This document shows, piece after piece, positions 52,081 through 59,862 of a DNA stretch of 64,000 nt. The stretch is from NCBI RefSeq assembly GCF_002338065.1, contig NZ_DDHJ01000019.1, forward strand, positions 28,102 to 92,101, written 5' to 3'. Both the position numbers and the translations under genes were made by a program. Each line of letters starts with the position of its first letter. Position 1 is the stretch's first letter. The notes under the pieces are model-generated. The model did no database searches, was not told where the DNA came from, and saw only the letters and a program-made list of their open reading frames with translations. Source of the DNA: Pseudomonas sp. UBA1879. Its GTDB lineage: Bacteria; Pseudomonadota; Gammaproteobacteria; Pseudomonadales; Pseudomonadaceae.

Positions 52081-52224
52081 AGGCCATTATGCCGAGTTAA
52101 CTAAACGGTTACATAGCTGAAACCGACACACTGTTGTGCATGCCAGACATTGCCGACGACAGGTATTGCCGAGCGTGTGAGGCGCTACCAGAATCGGCTT
52201 AACCCAATAAAAGGAGCGCGCGTC

Positions 52225-52488
52225 ATGATGCATGCAGACCTGATCGACCAAGACGATCTTCTCGGTCAACTCAGATCCCTCGGCTTTGAATTGCCATCAG
52301 GCGCCACCGCCGAACAGGCCTGCGCCCAGGCAGTCTGCGGCCTCAACGAAGACCGCGCCCGTGCGTTGCGTCAGCTGGTGGAGAAAATGCTCAGCGGGAG
52401 CGCGACCATCCTGCCGGCGGTGCGCCAGGCGATCGATCAGCAACTGCTGCCGGCGTTGGCGACCTATAACAAAGGCCGCGCTCACTGA
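52225..52488 (+). CDS. Small conserved protein of unknown function
   Basis: This 87-residue protein starts at ATG 52225 with AAGGAG at 52211-52216. It is alpha-helical and soluble, with a cysteine pair region (ATAEQACAQAVCGLNEDRARALRQLVEKML). No signal peptide or known motif is visible. The strong ribosome-binding site and normal codon use argue that it is real. It lies between rlmJ (divergent) and gbdR (convergent), with a REP pair after it. I do not assign a function. Confidence 0.72.
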   Translation: MMHADLIDQDDLLGQLRSLGFELPSGATAEQACAQAVCGLNEDRARALRQLVEKMLSGSATILPAVRQAIDQQLLPALATYNKGRAH

Positions 52489-52494
52489 TTTCAA

Positions 52495-52600
52495 ATGTGG
52501 GGGCCGGCTTGCTGCGAGCCGCGATCGGACGAATGCGATGTGTCAGCCACATCATCGTTGACTGATACACCGTATTCGCCAGCAAGCCGGCTCCCACAGT
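52495..52600. repeat. REP pair (GGGGGCCGGCTTGCTG variant)
   Basis: The left arm GTGGGGGCCGGCTTGCTGCG and right arm GCCAGCAAGCCGGCTCCCAC flank a spacer. It fills the gap between the small gene and gbdR, which are convergent. Confidence 0.8.
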
Positions 52601-52621
52601 TTTGATCTGCGGCGTCCCTTC

Positions 52622-53725
52622 TTACAACCTCACACTCGCAAACGTCGACTCGTTCCGCGCCTGGCTCAAAGCCGACAATGGCCCGGACAGCGGCGCCAAA
52701 ACCATCGCCTGTGGAATCGGCATCATCGCCACTTGCTGCGCGGTGTTGGAGCCGACGCGTTCGTCACGCGGCGGGATGCCGAAGTACTCGCGGTAGCACT
52801 TGGAGAAATGCGGGGTAGAAACGAAGCCGCAGACCGACGCCACTTCGATGATCGACATTGGCGTTTGCTTGAGTAGCTGACGCGCGCGGATCAGGCGCAG
52901 CTTCAAGTAGTAGCGCGACGGCGAACAGTGCAGGTATTTCTGGAACAGCCTCTCCAGCTGACGTCGCGACACCGACACGTAGACGGCCAGTTCATCGAGG
53001 TCGATCGGCTCCTCGAGGTTGGCCTCCATCAGCGCGACGATTTCCTGCAGCTTCGGCTGATTAGTGCCGAGCATGTGTTTGAGCGGCACGCGCTGGTGAT
53101 CCTGTTCGTTACGGATGCGTTCGTAGACGAACATTTCCGAGATTGCAGCGGACAGTTCACGCCCATGATCGCGGCTGATCAGGTGCAGCATCATGTCCAG
53201 CGGCGCCGTGCCACCGGAGCTGGTGAAGCGGTTGCGGTCGAGGGTGAACAGGCGCGTGCTCATGGCCACACGCGGGAAGGCTTCCTGCATCGCCGCCAGA
53301 CATTCCCAGTGCACGCTGCAATCGAAACCATCGAGCAAACCGGCGCAGGCCAGTGCCCAACTCCCGGTGCAAACTGCGCCGAGGCGACGGGACTGACGCG
53401 CCTGGCTTTGCAGCCAGCTCACGTGTTCACGGGTCACGGTGCGTTGGATACCGACACCGCCGCAGACGATGACCGTGTCGAGCGCCGGCGCCTTGTGCAT
53501 GGCCGCGTCGGGGGTGATTTGCAGGCCGTCGCTGGCCCAGACCTGACCGCCGTCGACGCTCAGCGTGGTCCAGCGGTACAGCTCACGGCCAGACAACTGG
53601 TTGGCCATCCGCAGTGGCTCAACCGCAGATGCGAGAGAGATAAGTGTGAAATTGTCCAACAGCAGAAAGCCGATGGATTGAGGCGCACGGTTCTGGGGTT
53701 GAGCCCCGGAGTTGAACGAAGTCAT
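52622..53725 (-). CDS. gbdR: Glycine betaine/dimethylglycine-responsive activator GbdR
   Basis: This 367-residue AraC-family regulator has an N-terminal DJ-1/GATase-1-like domain (IGFLLLDNFTLISLASAVEPLRMAN to VCTGSWALACAGLLDG) and a C-terminal AraC DNA-binding domain. Its two helix-turn-helix motifs show LAVYVSVSRRQLERLFQKYLHCSPSRYY and IIEVASVCGFVSTPHFSKCYREYFG. GbdR activates glycine betaine and choline catabolic genes in P. aeruginosa (PA5380). Start is ATG 53725. It lies next to sdaB and cbcX, two known members of its regulon. A possible target site is the direct repeat at 55984-56016. Confidence 0.94.
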   Translation of the reverse strand: MTSFNSGAQPQNRAPQSIGFLLLDNFTLISLASAVEPLRMANQLSGRELYRWTTLSVDGGQVWASDGLQITPDAAMHKAPALDTVIVCGGVGIQRTVTREHVSWLQSQARQSRRLGAVCTGSWALACAGLLDGFDCSVHWECLAAMQEAFPRVAMSTRLFTLDRNRFTSSGGTAPLDMMLHLISRDHGRELSAAISEMFVYERIRNEQDHQRVPLKHMLGTNQPKLQEIVALMEANLEEPIDLDELAVYVSVSRRQLERLFQKYLHCSPSRYYLKLRLIRARQLLKQTPMSIIEVASVCGFVSTPHFSKCYREYFGIPPRDERVGSNTAQQVAMMPIPQAMVLAPLSGPLSALSQARNESTFASVRL

Positions 53726-54055
53726 CACGGTATCTCCTGACACGAAAAGCGGTTGATGGCCCCAAATGGAGGCTCTTGTTGTTTGGCCCTCATCAATGGA
53801 GAGCTTTAGGTATTGCAACGCAAATGCCATGCCTAAAGTTGAATGGGCATTCAATAACTTCTGATTGCGACGTCGCGATGCGTCTAGTCGGGAGCGACAT
53901 GGGTGTTCCGTTAGCGACCTACTGATCGTAGAGCCACGGAAACAGCGGGCGGGGTGAGCAAATCGGTAGCACTTGTGTGAATCGCCGAAAACCCGGCGAC
54001 GAGGTGAGTGTCACCCCATGCACGACTGACCGGCGGCAGGGCAGGTAACGCGGGC

Positions 54056-54080
54056 GTGGCATGGCGTTGCGCCATGCCAC
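54056..54080. repeat. Perfect 11-bp hairpin downstream of sdaB
   Basis: GTGGCATGGCG (54056-54066) pairs perfectly with CGCCATGCCAC (54070-54080) over a 3-nt loop. There is no T-run. It is not REP-like in sequence. Confidence 0.65.
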
Positions 54081-54180
54081 CACCGTTCACGCGCCAAAAG
54101 AAAGCGGCGCGTTTGATGAGTGAGCGAAAAGCGAGCAGGGACAGGATTTAATGTCAGCGTTGTGCTGCCAAGCGCATGCC

Positions 54181-54270
54181 CGTGGAAGCCGGCTTGCTGG
54201 CGAATGCTGAGTGTCAGACAGCATGACTGTGAATGACACACCGCTTTCGCCAGCAAGCCGGCTCCCACGG
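54181..54270. repeat. REP pair (GGAAGCCGGCTTGCTGGCGA variant)
   Basis: The left arm CGTGGAAGCCGGCTTGCTGG and right arm CCAGCAAGCCGGCTCCCACG flank a spacer, 37 bp downstream of the sdaB stop. Confidence 0.82.
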
Positions 54271-54306
54271 AACTGCATCGGATCACCGGCATTGGGTGCT
54301 ATGTAC

Positions 54307-55683
54307 TCAGCACTCCACCGCGCTGACCGCCAGGCCGCCTCGGGAGGTTTCTTTGTATTTGTCGTGCATGTCGGCGCCGGTGTCGCGCATGGTGCGGATG
54401 ACGCGGTCCAGCGAGATGAAGTGCTGGCCGTCGCCACGCAGCGCCATCTGCGCGGCGTTGATCGCTTTGACGGCAGCAATGGCGTTGCGCTCGATGCACG
54501 GCACCTGAACCAGTCCGCCCACCGGGTCGCAGGTCAGGCCCAGGTTGTGCTCAAGACCGATTTCCGCGGCGTTGCACAGCTGCTCGGGGCTGGCGCCCAG
54601 AATGTCGGCCAAGCCAGCCGCTGCCATGGCGCACGCGGAACCGACCTCGCCTTGGCACCCGACTTCAGCGCCAGAAATGGACGCGTTCTTTTTACAGAGA
54701 ATGCCGATCGACGCCGCGCCGAGAAAGTAGTCGACCACGTTGGCTTCGCTGACTTCATCGCTGAATTTCACAAAGTAATGCAGCACCGCAGGAATGATCC
54801 CCGCCGCACCATTGGTGGGTGCTGTGACCATGCGCCCACCGGCTGCGTTTTCCTCGTTGACGGCGAGGGCGAACAGGTTGACCCACTCCATCGCGCTCAG
54901 TGTCGAGCCGATGACATTGGGTTTATTGAGCTCCTGAAGGCTGCGATGCAAACGCGCCGCGCGACGGCGCACGTTCAAGCCACCGGGCAACACGCCCTCC
55001 TCCTTCAGGCCGTGTTCCACGCAATCCTGCATCGCTTTCCACAAGCGCATCAGGCCGGCACGAATTTCTTCTTCGCTGCGCCAGACCTTCTCGTTTTCCA
55101 TCATCAATTCCGAAACGCGAAGGTTGTGCCTCTCGCACAGCCTCAACAGTTCTTCGGCGCTGGAAAAGTCATAAGGCAACACGGTGCTGTCGGCATCCAG
55201 CACACCGCTGGCAGCCTGAGCTTCATCAACCACGAATCCGCCGCCCACCGAGTAATAGGTGTCGCGATGAATCTCGCCGCGTGCGTCGAAGGCGATCAGG
55301 GTCATGGCGTTGGGGTGATAGGGCAGGTTTTCGTCGATCAGCAGCATGTCCCGTTGCCAGACGAACGCAATCGGATGGTCACCGTTGAGCTTCAACGTTT
55401 CGGTTTCGCGCAGGTCGGCGATGCGACGGCTGATCGTGGTGGGATCGATTGCGTCCGGCCATTCACCCATCAGGCCCATGATCACGGCGTTGTCGCTGCC
55501 ATGTCCGACACCGGTCGCAGACAGCGAGCCATAGAGGCGCACTTCGATACGGTCCACCGATGCCAGCCGGGCGCTTTCACGCAGGCCCTGAACGAATAAC
55601 GCCGCAGCGCGCATCGGTCCCACGGTGTGGGAACTGGACGGGCCGATACCGATCTTGAACAGGTCGAACACGCTGATAGCCAT
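54307..55683 (-). CDS. sdaB: L-serine dehydratase SdaB
   Basis: This 458-residue iron-sulfur enzyme deaminates L-serine to pyruvate and ammonia. N-terminal SVFDLFKIGIGPSSSHTVGPMRAA and central TAPTNGAAGIIPAVLHYF are typical. Cysteines of the 4Fe-4S type lie in CKKNASISGAEVGCQGEVGSACAMAAAG and in VGGLVQVPCIERN. Start is ATG 55683 (MAISVFDLFK). It lies between gbdR and the divergent choline transporter. It fits the final step of glycine betaine breakdown, in which glycine is converted to serine and then to pyruvate. Confidence 0.95.
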   Translation of the reverse strand: MAISVFDLFKIGIGPSSSHTVGPMRAAALFVQGLRESARLASVDRIEVRLYGSLSATGVGHGSDNAVIMGLMGEWPDAIDPTTISRRIADLRETETLKLNGDHPIAFVWQRDMLLIDENLPYHPNAMTLIAFDARGEIHRDTYYSVGGGFVVDEAQAASGVLDADSTVLPYDFSSAEELLRLCERHNLRVSELMMENEKVWRSEEEIRAGLMRLWKAMQDCVEHGLKEEGVLPGGLNVRRRAARLHRSLQELNKPNVIGSTLSAMEWVNLFALAVNEENAAGGRMVTAPTNGAAGIIPAVLHYFVKFSDEVSEANVVDYFLGAASIGILCKKNASISGAEVGCQGEVGSACAMAAAGLADILGASPEQLCNAAEIGLEHNLGLTCDPVGGLVQVPCIERNAIAAVKAINAAQMALRGDGQHFISLDRVIRTMRDTGADMHDKYKETSRGGLAVSAVEC

Positions 55684-56172
55684 TAACCGCAAACCTCCGA
55701 AGAACAGGGCTCCCGGCGCGCCAGGCGGCCGGCGATGGAGCTGCTACGCTTCTAGCTGCGGTCCATCGAGATGCCGGCATCATCAGCCTTTTATCGCGAG
55801 GGACGGCGTCTCACACCGACTCACTCTTGTCCACGAACGTCGCGGCCAGACTTTGGCGCGCAGGAACATATCGCCCGAAGAAGCGTCACTGCTTTCGATA
55901 CTTTTAGCCGCACAGACACGCGGCTTCTTGCTTCACCATCGGCTCGGCGGATAGGGAAAAAATCTGTAAGCGACGTCACTGACACTGGATACGACTCCCT
56001 CTGTACTGGATACGACGCGCCCTGTAGGCGTTTGTTTTTCCCTGTTACATGATCGTTATCGACTCAATCGCCAGACGCAGTGATAGAGCTGTTTTTCCCT
56101 TGACTCGCCGACACCAAAAAAACGCATCAGCCCTGACTGATGACGAGAAGAAAGCACTTAAGGAGTCCAACC
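55684..56172. other. 489-bp sdaB-cbcX divergent promoter region
   Basis: This divergent gap contains the 12-bp direct repeat listed next, the ribosome-binding site of cbcX (AAGGAG at 56160) and no credible gene. A regulatory role for both flanking operons is the simplest reading. Confidence 0.55.
55984..56016. promoter_or_regulatory. Candidate GbdR site: 12-bp direct repeat with 21-bp period
   Basis: ACTGGATACGAC occurs at 55984-55995 and again at 56005-56016. A 21-bp period, two helical turns, is typical of AraC-family sites. It lies 157 bp upstream of cbcX. Assignment to GbdR is inferred from location. Confidence 0.5.
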
Positions 56173-57120
56173 ATGAAAGGTTCACACAAGCTATTGCTGG
56201 GCGTTGCGTTGAGTCTGCCAATGCTGGCCCAGGCCGCAGAGCCCGCCGCTTGCAAGACGGTCAATTTTTCAGATGTAGGCTGGACCGACATCACGGCCAC
56301 CACGGCCACTACCAGCGTTATCCTCCAATCGCTGGGCTACAAAACCAAGACCACCATGATTTCCGTACCCGTGACCTATAAGTCGCTGGCCGATGGCAAG
56401 AACATGGACGTTTTCCTGGGTAACTGGATGCCGACCATGGAAAACGACATCAAGCCCTACCGCGACGCGGGCACGGTCGAAACGGTTCGCACCAACCTCA
56501 AAGGTGCCAAATACACCTTGGCCGTGCCGCAAGCGCTGTACGACAAAGGCCTGCACGACTTCGCTGACATCACCAAATTCAAGAAGGAGCTCGACGGCAA
56601 GATCTACGGCATCGAGCCTGGCAACGACGGCAACCGACTGATCCAGAGCATGATCGACAAGAACGCCTTCGGCCTCAAGGACGCGGGTTTCAAGGTCGTC
56701 GAATCGAGTGAAGCGGGCATGCTGTCGCAGGTCGATCGAGCCTCCAAGCGCAATACCGACGTGGTGTTCCTGGGTTGGGCGCCGCACCCGATGAACAAGC
56801 GCTTCAAGATCCAGTACCTGACCGGGGGCGACGATTTCTTCGGGCCTGACTTCGGGGCTGCGACCGTTGCGACCAACACCCGCAAGGGCTACGCCGAGGA
56901 ATGCAGCAACGTCGGTCAACTGCTGAAGAATCTGGAATTCAACGTCGACATGGAAAGCGAGCTGATGGGCAAAATCCTCGACGACAAGATGAAACCGGAA
57001 GCCGCCGCCAAGGCGTGGCTGAAGAACAACCCGCAAGCTCTCGACACCTGGCTGGCGGGTGTCACCACAGTGGACGGTAAACCTGGCCTGGAAGCCGCTA
57101 AAGCCGAGCTGACGAAGTAA
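56173..57120 (+). CDS. cbcX: Choline ABC transporter substrate-binding protein CbcX/ChoX
   Basis: This 315-residue periplasmic protein has a signal peptide (MKGSHKLLLGVALSLPMLAQA) and an OpuAC/ProX-type fold. VNFSDVGWTDITATTATTSVILQSLGYKT and VFLGNWMPTMENDI hold aromatic residues of the choline-binding box. It delivers choline to CbcWV. Start ATG 56173 has AAGGAG upstream. It heads the cbcXWV operon and is divergent from sdaB. Carnitine- and betaine-specific paralogues (CaiX, BetX) exist in Pseudomonas; linkage to cbcWV and bet genes favours choline. Confidence 0.92.
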   Translation: MKGSHKLLLGVALSLPMLAQAAEPAACKTVNFSDVGWTDITATTATTSVILQSLGYKTKTTMISVPVTYKSLADGKNMDVFLGNWMPTMENDIKPYRDAGTVETVRTNLKGAKYTLAVPQALYDKGLHDFADITKFKKELDGKIYGIEPGNDGNRLIQSMIDKNAFGLKDAGFKVVESSEAGMLSQVDRASKRNTDVVFLGWAPHPMNKRFKIQYLTGGDDFFGPDFGAATVATNTRKGYAEECSNVGQLLKNLEFNVDMESELMGKILDDKMKPEAAAKAWLKNNPQALDTWLAGVTTVDGKPGLEAAKAELTK

Positions 57121-57187
57121 CTCGACACGCAGGCGGGCGCGCCCGCCTGTTGTCCTCTTTTCATCCCGCACGCGGACAATCGATATC

Positions 57188-58033
57188 ATGCTGACTGATC
57201 ACAAAATCCCCCTAGGCCAGTACATCGCAGGCTTTGTCGAATGGCTGACGCAACACGGCGCCAGCACCTTCGACGCCATCGCTTCGTCGCTGGAAGCGAT
57301 GATCCATGGACTGACCGGCGGTCTGACCTGGTTCAACCCTTTCGTTCTGATCGGCCTGATTGCTCTGCTGGCGCACTTCATTCAACGCAAGTGGGGCCTG
57401 ACCGCGTTCGTCGTGGTTTCCTTTTTGCTGATCCTCAACCTCGGCTACTGGCAGGAAACCATGGAGACCCTGGCGCAGGTGCTGTTCGCCACGCTGGTCT
57501 GCGTGGTCATCGGTGTGCCGCTGGGTATCGTCGCCGCACACAAACCGTGGTTCTACACCGCCATGCGCCCGGTCCTCGACCTGATGCAGACGGTCCCAAC
57601 TTTCGTGTACCTGATTCCAACCCTGACCCTCTTCGGGCTGGGCGTGGTGCCAGGGCTGATTTCGACGGTGGTGTTCGCGATTGCCGCGCCTATCCGCCTG
57701 ACCTATCTGGGCATCTGCGATGTCCCGCAAGAACTGCTCGACGCCGGCAAGGCCTTCGGCTGCTCCCGCCGTCAATTGCTGTCGCGTATTGAACTGCCCC
57801 ACGCCATGCCAAGCATCGCGGCCGGTATCACCCAGTGCATCATGCTGTCGTTGTCGATGGTCGTGATCGCGGCACTGGTGGGCGCCGACGGCCTGGGCAA
57901 ACCCGTGGTCAACGCACTGAACACTGCTGATATCGCATTGGGCTTCGAAGCAGGCCTGGCGATCGTATTGCTGGCGATCATGCTCGACCGTATCTGCAAA
58001 CAACCCGACGCTAAGGTGAGGGCCGACGCATGA
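57188..58033 (+). CDS. cbcW: Choline ABC transporter permease CbcW
   Basis: This 281-residue inner-membrane permease of the ProW/OpuAB type has about six transmembrane segments. The EAA-like loop (DVPQELLDAGKAFGCSRRQLLSRIELPHAMPSIAAGITQCIM) contacts the ATPase. It overlaps cbcV by ATGA and follows cbcX after 67 bp. It forms the channel of a choline/betaine/carnitine uptake system whose substrate choice is set by the binding protein. Confidence 0.94.
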   Translation: MLTDHKIPLGQYIAGFVEWLTQHGASTFDAIASSLEAMIHGLTGGLTWFNPFVLIGLIALLAHFIQRKWGLTAFVVVSFLLILNLGYWQETMETLAQVLFATLVCVVIGVPLGIVAAHKPWFYTAMRPVLDLMQTVPTFVYLIPTLTLFGLGVVPGLISTVVFAIAAPIRLTYLGICDVPQELLDAGKAFGCSRRQLLSRIELPHAMPSIAAGITQCIMLSLSMVVIAALVGADGLGKPVVNALNTADIALGFEAGLAIVLLAIMLDRICKQPDAKVRADA

Positions 58034-59211
58034 GCATCATCAAATTCGACCAGGTAGACGTCGTCTTCTCCAAAGACCCGCGTGAGGCGCTCAAGCTGCT
58101 GGATCAGGGCCTTGCGCGGCCGGAAATCCTGAAGAAAACCGGCCAGATCGTCGGCGTCGAAAAAGCCAGTCTGGAAATCAACAAAGGCGAGATTTGCGTG
58201 TTGATGGGGCTGTCCGGTTCGGGCAAATCCAGCCTGCTGCGCTGCATCAACGGCTTGAACACCGTCAGCCGCGGCTCGCTGTTCGTCGAACACGAAGGCA
58301 AGCAGATCAACATCGCCAACTGCTCCCCGGCGGAACTGAAGATGATGCGCACCAAGCGCATCGCAATGGTGTTCCAGAAGTTCGCGCTGATGCCTTGGCT
58401 GACCGTCCGCGAGAACATCAGCTTCGGTCTGGAAATGCAGGGCCGTCCCGAGAAAGAACGGCGCCAACTGGTGGACGAGAAACTTGAACTCGTGGGCCTG
58501 ACCCAATGGCGCAACAAGAAGCCCGACGAGCTGTCCGGCGGTATGCAGCAACGAGTGGGCCTGGCCCGCGCACTGGCCATGGACGCCGACATTCTGCTGA
58601 TGGACGAACCGTTCTCGGCCCTCGACCCACTGATTCGCCAAGGCCTGCAAGACGAATTGCTGGCCCTGCAAAAGAAACTCAGCAAGACCATCGTGTTCGT
58701 GAGTCACGACCTGGACGAAGCCCTCAAGCTCGGCACCCGCATCGCGATCATGAAAGACGGCCGGATCATCCAGTACAGCGTGCCGGAAGAAATCGTGCTC
58801 AACCCCGCAGACGAATACGTGCGGACCTTCGTGGCCCACACCAACCCGCTGAACGTACTGTGCGGCCGCAGCCTGATGCGATCGATCAACGACTGCACCC
58901 GCATCAACGGCTCCCAGGTGTGTCTCGACCCGGGCGACGATTCGTGGATCGACCTGGCCGACGGCAACACCATCAAAGGCCTGCGTCAGCACGGCGCTGC
59001 GGTTGACCTGCAAAGCTGGGAACCGGGGCAGGCCGTGGAGAATCTGGGCCGCAGACCGACTGTGGTGCATTCGGACATCGGCATGCGCGAAGCCCTGCAG
59101 ATCCGCTACCACACCGGCAACAAGCTGGTGCTGCAGGAGAACAACCAACTGGTCGGCATCCTCGGCGACAGCGAGCTGTACCATGCGCTGCTCGGTAAAA
59201 ATCACGGCTAA
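58030..59211 (+). CDS. cbcV: Choline ABC transporter ATPase CbcV
   Basis: This 393-residue ATPase of the ProV/OpuAA type has Walker A LSGSGKSS, signature LSGGMQQRVGLARAL and Walker B ILLMDEPFSALD. A C-terminal extension (about residues 280-393) contains a CBS-like region (PTVVHSDIGMREALQIRYHTGNKLVLQENNQLVGIL), which in OpuA/ProV senses ionic strength. It overlaps cbcW by ATGA and is the last gene of the operon. A 651-bp repeat-rich gap follows. Confidence 0.95.
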   Translation: MSIIKFDQVDVVFSKDPREALKLLDQGLARPEILKKTGQIVGVEKASLEINKGEICVLMGLSGSGKSSLLRCINGLNTVSRGSLFVEHEGKQINIANCSPAELKMMRTKRIAMVFQKFALMPWLTVRENISFGLEMQGRPEKERRQLVDEKLELVGLTQWRNKKPDELSGGMQQRVGLARALAMDADILLMDEPFSALDPLIRQGLQDELLALQKKLSKTIVFVSHDLDEALKLGTRIAIMKDGRIIQYSVPEEIVLNPADEYVRTFVAHTNPLNVLCGRSLMRSINDCTRINGSQVCLDPGDDSWIDLADGNTIKGLRQHGAAVDLQSWEPGQAVENLGRRPTVVHSDIGMREALQIRYHTGNKLVLQENNQLVGILGDSELYHALLGKNHG

Positions 59212-59270
59212 AAGCACTGCACGCTCCTACAACGGATAGGGTGCTGACGAAATAACGCCAGACCCAAACC

Positions 59271-59360
59271 TTGTAGGAGTGAGCTTGCTCGCGATGACGG
59301 CAGAACCTTCAACACGAGGGGGCTGACACACCGCAATCGCGAGCAAGCTCACTCCTACAA
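59271..59360. repeat. REP pair (TAGGAGTGAGCTTGCTCGCGA variant) in copy A
   Basis: Inverted arms TTGTAGGAGTGAGCTTGCTC and GAGCAAGCTCACTCCTACAA enclose a spacer. The same element recurs at 59621. Confidence 0.88.
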
Positions 59361-59418
59361 GTGATCGTTTTCCAATGTTGTATGAGCGGTGCTCAGGCCT
59401 TCTCCGCACGCCCGTGGT

Positions 59419-59434
59419 TGTTAAACGTTCAACT
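59419..59434. promoter_or_regulatory. Degenerate BetI-like operator in copy A
   Basis: GTTAAACGTTCAAC is an imperfect palindrome around AACGTT. It occupies the same place in copy A as the intact betI operator in copy B, with one mismatch per half-site relative to a perfect dyad. Confidence 0.5.
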
Positions 59435-59442
59435 GAAGAGAT

Positions 59443-59580
59443 CTGTAGGCGCGTGGCTTGTCCCGCGATCTGCTACGCAGTAGCAGCAAATCCATTCACC
59501 TCGGTTGTGTCAGTCATGCCAAGGTCGCTGGATTTACTGCCGGTCCCTCGGCAGATCGCGGGACAAGCCACGCTCCTACA
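59443..59580. repeat. REP pair (TAGGCGCGTGGCTTGTCCCGCGA variant)
   Basis: The left arm CTGTAGGCGCGTGGCTTGTC and right arm GGGACAAGCCACGCTCCTAC lie between the two duplication copies. This is a fourth variant, seen also in part at the right edge of the window. Confidence 0.82.
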
Positions 59581-59620
59581 ACGGATAGGGTGCTGGCGAG
59601 ACAACGGCTAGACCCGAATC

Positions 59621-59711
59621 TTGTAGGAGTGAGCTTGCTCGCGACGGCGTCAGAACCTTCAACACGAGGGGGGCTGACACACCGCAATCGCGAGCAAGCT
59701 CACTCCCACAA
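59621..59711. repeat. REP pair (TAGGAGTGAGCTTGCTCGCGA variant) in copy B
   Basis: It has the same arms as the pair at 59271-59360, differing by a few bases in the spacer. Confidence 0.88.
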
Positions 59712-59775
59712 GTGATCGTTTTCCAACGTTGTATTAGCGGTGCTCGCGCCTTCTCCGCACGCCCAACGTTTTTTG

Positions 59776-59795
59776 TTGATTGAACGTTCAATTAA
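59776..59795. promoter_or_regulatory. BetI operator
   Basis: TTGATTGAACGTTCAATTAA contains the perfect 14-bp palindrome ATTGAACGTTCAAT (59779-59792) and resembles the known BetI dyad of E. coli. It lies 68 bp upstream of betI, where repression of betIBA is expected to be relieved by choline. Confidence 0.78.
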
Positions 59796-59862
59796 AAAGC
59801 AATAGACTGGGGGCCGTTTTTCAGCCTCTAGCGGTCATTCGGCAAGCCAAGGAGATTCACAG

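Larger units (their letters stand above)
51899..52224. other. 326-bp gap upstream of rlmJ and the small gene
   Basis: This divergent gap holds the minus-strand terminator at 51987-52022 and the candidate small RNA in front of it. Nothing else was recognised apart from the ribosome-binding site of the small gene at its right end. Confidence 0.5.
53726..54306. other. 581-bp gap between sdaB and gbdR
   Basis: This gap holds the gbdR leader, a perfect 11-bp hairpin at 54056-54080 and a REP pair at 54181-54270. No open frame with a ribosome-binding site was found. Both flanking genes are on the minus strand, so gbdR's own promoter must lie here, but I could not place it. Confidence 0.5.
59221..59440. 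repeat. Tandem duplication, upstream copy (A)
   Basis: This copy starts ACGCTCCTACAACGGATAGG, contains a REP pair and ends with an AACGTT operator-like sequence. It aligns over its whole length with 59570-59800 apart from scattered substitutions and a few small indels, including about 8 bp just before the operator. Confidence 0.85.
59570..59800. repeat. Tandem duplication, downstream copy (B)
   Basis: This copy repeats 59221-59440 with near-identical flanks, REP pair and operator, and lies directly in front of betI. Confidence 0.85.
59212..59862. other. 651-bp cbcV-betI intergenic region built of repeats
   Basis: It holds three REP pairs, two copies of a tandem duplication of about 220 bp (59221-59440 and 59570-59800) and two BetI-like operator sequences. 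I see no gene. As I recall, in PAO1 a betT transporter gene lies between cbcV and betI; none is here. Confidence 0.75.

Noticed and set aside
59212..59862. Regularly spaced repeats resembling a small CRISPR array.
   Set aside because: The repeats are inverted REP doublets of about 90 bp inside a two-copy duplication, not short direct repeats with unique spacers, and no cas gene is near.
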